Source: Floccularia luteovirens
Lineage: Eukaryota > Basidiomycota > Agaricomycetes > Agaricales > Squamanitaceae
Direction of reading: 5' to 3'
Length of the DNA: 64,000 bases
NCBI GenBank assembly: GCA_009739215.1
Contig: VSJF01000009.1
Location: forward strand, 806,001 to 870,000
In this document: positions 61,790-64,000 of the stretch, one piece after another
How the letters are laid out: each line of letters begins with the position of its first letter
Numbering within the stretch: position 1 is the first letter of the stretch
The notes under the pieces: model-generated
Databases searched by the model: none
What the model was told of the DNA's origin: nothing
Seen by the model: only the letters and a program-made list of their open reading frames with translations
Made by a program: the position numbers and the translations under genes

Positions 61790-64000
61790 CTATTTGCTGG
61801 ACACAAGTCCTAGTCCTATTCTACAATTATCATGTTTGATTCTGGCAAGAGGTTTGGTGAGACAGTCTGCAATCATATCATTTGTCCCAACATGAATTGG
61901 TGTGATGATGCCTGCTTCAACATTCTCTCTAAGCCAATGAAACTTCAAGTCTAAGTGCTTCATTCTACTATGATGCTCTGGGTTTTTGGACACACTGATT
62001 GCAGACATGTTGTCAATGCAAAGAGTAGAGGGTTTATCAAAAGTGTATCCAAATTCCCCAAGTAGACTTCTCATCCATTTCAACTCCTTGCCTGCTTCAA
62101 CAGCTGCCATGTACTCTGCTTCAGTAGAAGACAATGCAACACATGTTTGGAGCTTGGAAGACCAGCTAACTGCACCAGTCCCAATCTTGACACAATAGCC
62201 ACCAGTTGATCTACCAGTGTCTTTGCATGCTCCATGATTTGCATCAGAGTAAGTAATGAACAGCTCCTTGGAATCATCTGACTTGTACACAAGCTCATAA
62301 TCCAATGTGCCTTGCAAGTATCTAAATACATGCTTGACAGCTTTCCAATGAGTTGGATTAGGGTTTGAGTTGTACTTAGCAAGTGTACCAACTGCAAAGG
62401 CAATATCAGGCCTAGTGCATTGTGCAAGATAAGTCAGAGAGCCAACAGCAGACAAGTATGGGACTTTGGACATAAACTCTTCATCCTCATTAGATAGAGT
62501 CTGAGTTTTCTCTAGTACAAGTCCTGGGTCCATGGGAGTAGAGATGGGATTACAATCAGAGAAGCCATACTGATTCAGCATGTCTTTGATGTACTGTTGC
62601 TGAGACAGAGAGATAGAGTGGTTGGCAGAATCAACACTGATTTTCATACCAAGTAGCCAAGAGGTTGGTCCAATATTCCTGAGTTTAAAGTGACTCTCTA
62701 GCTCTTTGATTGTGGAATTAATCTTAGAGGTTGAGTTTGATGCAAGTGTAATGTCATCAATAAACACTGGAATTATGACTAGAACCCCTTCCTTGGCATA
62801 CACATAAATACTTCTATCTGACTCTAGTCTCTTGTAACTCATGCTACTGAGAGCAACATGAAGCTTTTTGTTCCACTGCCTGGCAGATTGCCTTAGACCA
62901 TAAATAGACTTTTTGAGTTTACACACATAGTCTGGTCCAAGTTGCTCAAAGCCAGCAGGCTGTTGCATGTAGATGTCTTCCTCTAGATCACCATTCAGGA
63001 AGGCAGATGAGATGTCAATAGAGTGCAGATGATAGTTGTGTTTAGCTGCTAGTGCAATAATGGTTCTGATTGAAGCCATTCTGAATGTGGGTGCAAAAAC
63101 TTCAGTGAAGTCTAAGCCAGGTCTCTGAGAGAACCCCTTTGCAACTAGTCTAGCTTTGTATCTTTCAACTGAGCCATCTGCATTCCTCTTAACTTTAAAC
63201 ACCCATTTACTACCAATTGCCTGTCTGTCCTTTGGCAACAAGGCCAATTCCCAAGTACCATTGTCCATGAGTGCTTTAATCTCATCAGCAGCTGCCTGTC
63301 TCCATAGTTCTGCATCTGGTGCTTTCATTGCCTGTTTGTATGTATTAGGCTCTGTAACACCAGAGGCAACACCACTGAACTCTTCTTCATCATCAGCAAT
63401 ATCTGCTTCAGATTCAGAAGAAGTCTCAGGGATAGCAGGGGAGTGTCTGACTTTCCACCATTCACCAGGAGGTTGGATATTCCTCCTAGTTCTTCTTTGA
63501 GCTAAAGAAGGACTAACTGGATTTGGTGTAAAGTGTCTGACTGGAGTTTGTGGTAAAGAGGCTGGTTGTGGACTAGGAGATGGTGGTAGAGATACTGGTT
63601 CTGGACTAGGGGATTGTAGAGGTATAGGAAGTGCAAGTGGAGAAGGAGCATCAAGCTCTACTTCAACAGGAATAAAAGGAGGTCTGTCATTATTTGACAA
63701 CATTGGCAAATAGATCACAGAAGATGAGATAAAGGGAGTGGCTGACTGATTTCTAGGAATGTCATACCCCCCTAAATCTGGCATGTCACTACCATTGACA
63801 GGATTTATGTCATGAGGTACAGGAATGGAGTTCATCACAGTGGGTTTAATCCCAGGAAGATATCTCTCATCAAACTCAGCTCTTTCTGAGATAATGAACT
63901 TCCTTGTTACTGGATTATAGAACTGGCACCCTTTGTAACCTGCTGGATAGCCAACAAAAATGCACTTCTCCATATGTGATCCAAATGATCTCCTTTTGTC
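61790..64000 (-). CDS. Copia pol, C-terminal two thirds, open to the window edge
   Basis: An uninterrupted frame of at least 737 codons encodes the end of integrase (RRSFGSHMEKCIFVGYPAGYKG), a Pro/Ser linker with a short repeated SPSPQP-type unit, a complete RT (KWVFKVKRNADG; catalytic VFIDD, where family A has VYIDD) and RNase H (YSDANHGACKDTGRSTGG, SSTEAEYMAAVEAGKELKW, IADCLTKPL), ending GLGLVSSK. It is about 90% similar to the family A pol. It is CpG-free as far as I can see. No disabling lesion is visible in this part, so the copy may be intact. Confidence 0.92.
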   Translation of the reverse strand, partial: DKRRSFGSHMEKCIFVGYPAGYKGCQFYNPVTRKFIISERAEFDERYLPGIKPTVMNSIPVPHDINPVNGSDMPDLGGYDIPRNQSATPFISSSVIYLPMLSNNDRPPFIPVEVELDAPSPLALPIPLQSPSPEPVSLPPSPSPQPASLPQTPVRHFTPNPVSPSLAQRRTRRNIQPPGEWWKVRHSPAIPETSSESEADIADDEEEFSGVASGVTEPNTYKQAMKAPDAELWRQAAADEIKALMDNGTWELALLPKDRQAIGSKWVFKVKRNADGSVERYKARLVAKGFSQRPGLDFTEVFAPTFRMASIRTIIALAAKHNYHLHSIDISSAFLNGDLEEDIYMQQPAGFEQLGPDYVCKLKKSIYGLRQSARQWNKKLHVALSSMSYKRLESDRSIYVYAKEGVLVIIPVFIDDITLASNSTSKINSTIKELESHFKLRNIGPTSWLLGMKISVDSANHSISLSQQQYIKDMLNQYGFSDCNPISTPMDPGLVLEKTQTLSNEDEEFMSKVPYLSAVGSLTYLAQCTRPDIAFAVGTLAKYNSNPNPTHWKAVKHVFRYLQGTLDYELVYKSDDSKELFITYSDANHGACKDTGRSTGGYCVKIGTGAVSWSSKLQTCVALSSTEAEYMAAVEAGKELKWMRSLLGEFGYTFDKPSTLCIDNMSAISVSKNPEHHSRMKHLDLKFHWLRENVEAGIITPIHVGTNDMIADCLTKPLARIKHDNCRIGLGLVSSK

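Larger units (their letters stand above)
61487..64000 (-). mobile_element. Copia, family C, 3' half (continues beyond the right edge)
   Basis: 3' LTR-C lies at 61487-61761, then a purine tract (element-sense ACTAAGGGGGCTA), then pol to the edge. It is inserted in the Gypsy-3 RT after a codon of LKEHN, where the left flank is ATAAC. Its 5' end is not in the window. Confidence 0.9.

Noticed and set aside
1..64000. A host defence island, biosynthetic cluster or giant Starship-type element
   Set aside because: No tyrosine recombinase, captain gene, backbone biosynthetic enzyme or clustered defence genes were found; apart from the NLR the genes are unrelated housekeeping or secreted functions.

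Overview
The window looks like a piece of a filamentous basidiomycete (Agaricomycete-like) genome. The reasons are genes with several 46-86 bp introns, a NACHT-WD40 NLR gene, a hybrid-type secreted heme peroxidase, FES1- and MRH4-like housekeeping genes, and long islands of nested Copia and Gypsy retrotransposons that are almost free of CpG while the host genes are not. Family names used below are local labels: LTR-A, LTR-C and LTR-E (Copia families), LTR-B (417 bp, owner unknown), LTR-D (about 480 bp, owner unknown), LTR-F (about 595 bp, the Gypsy family), LTR-H (another Copia) and 'G' (TA-flanked elements with CATCAGCAAA ends).

Layout. 1-6.7 kb: a tuberin-like gene running off the left edge, then a complete NLR gene, both on the minus strand. 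6.8-42.4 kb: transposon island 1. It starts with an inverted-repeat element beside the NLR promoter and continues with solo LTRs, three large and two miniature G elements, chimeric and broken Copia copies, two Gypsy copies in opposite orientations, a Tc1-like relic and a chromodomain-bearing Gypsy 3' end. Many insertions keep recognisable 5-bp target duplications, so the nesting order can be read. 42.5-50.7 kb: a gene block with an MRH4-like DEAD-box helicase, a heme peroxidase and FES1 (all minus), one unrecognised small spliced plus-strand gene that shares a 110-bp divergent promoter with FES1, and a broken 5' piece of a second peroxidase. 50.7-64 kb: transposon island 2, with a full-length Copia (1400-codon gag-pol, LTRs about 99% identical), a Gypsy copy (LTR-F) carrying a solo LTR and a Tc1 remnant, and a second Copia (LTR-C) that interrupts the Gypsy and runs off the right edge.

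How it fits together. The genes share no evident pathway: TOR regulation (tuberin), recognition of non-self (NLR), mitochondrial ribosome biogenesis (MRH4), an extracellular oxidase, and Hsp70 nucleotide exchange (FES1). The more unusual biology is in the repeats. The Gypsy family carries a primer site complementary to the predicted start of its own transcript (self-priming). The Copia families carry a primer site matching the anticodon arm of initiator tRNA-Met (half-tRNA priming). The G family appears to be an undescribed set of palindromic, array-bearing non-autonomous transposons. One solo LTR-F keeps about 24 CpGs where its siblings keep about two, which points to loss of CpG by methylation and deamination. 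Despite that, an apparently intact Copia polyprotein gene has no CpG that I could find.
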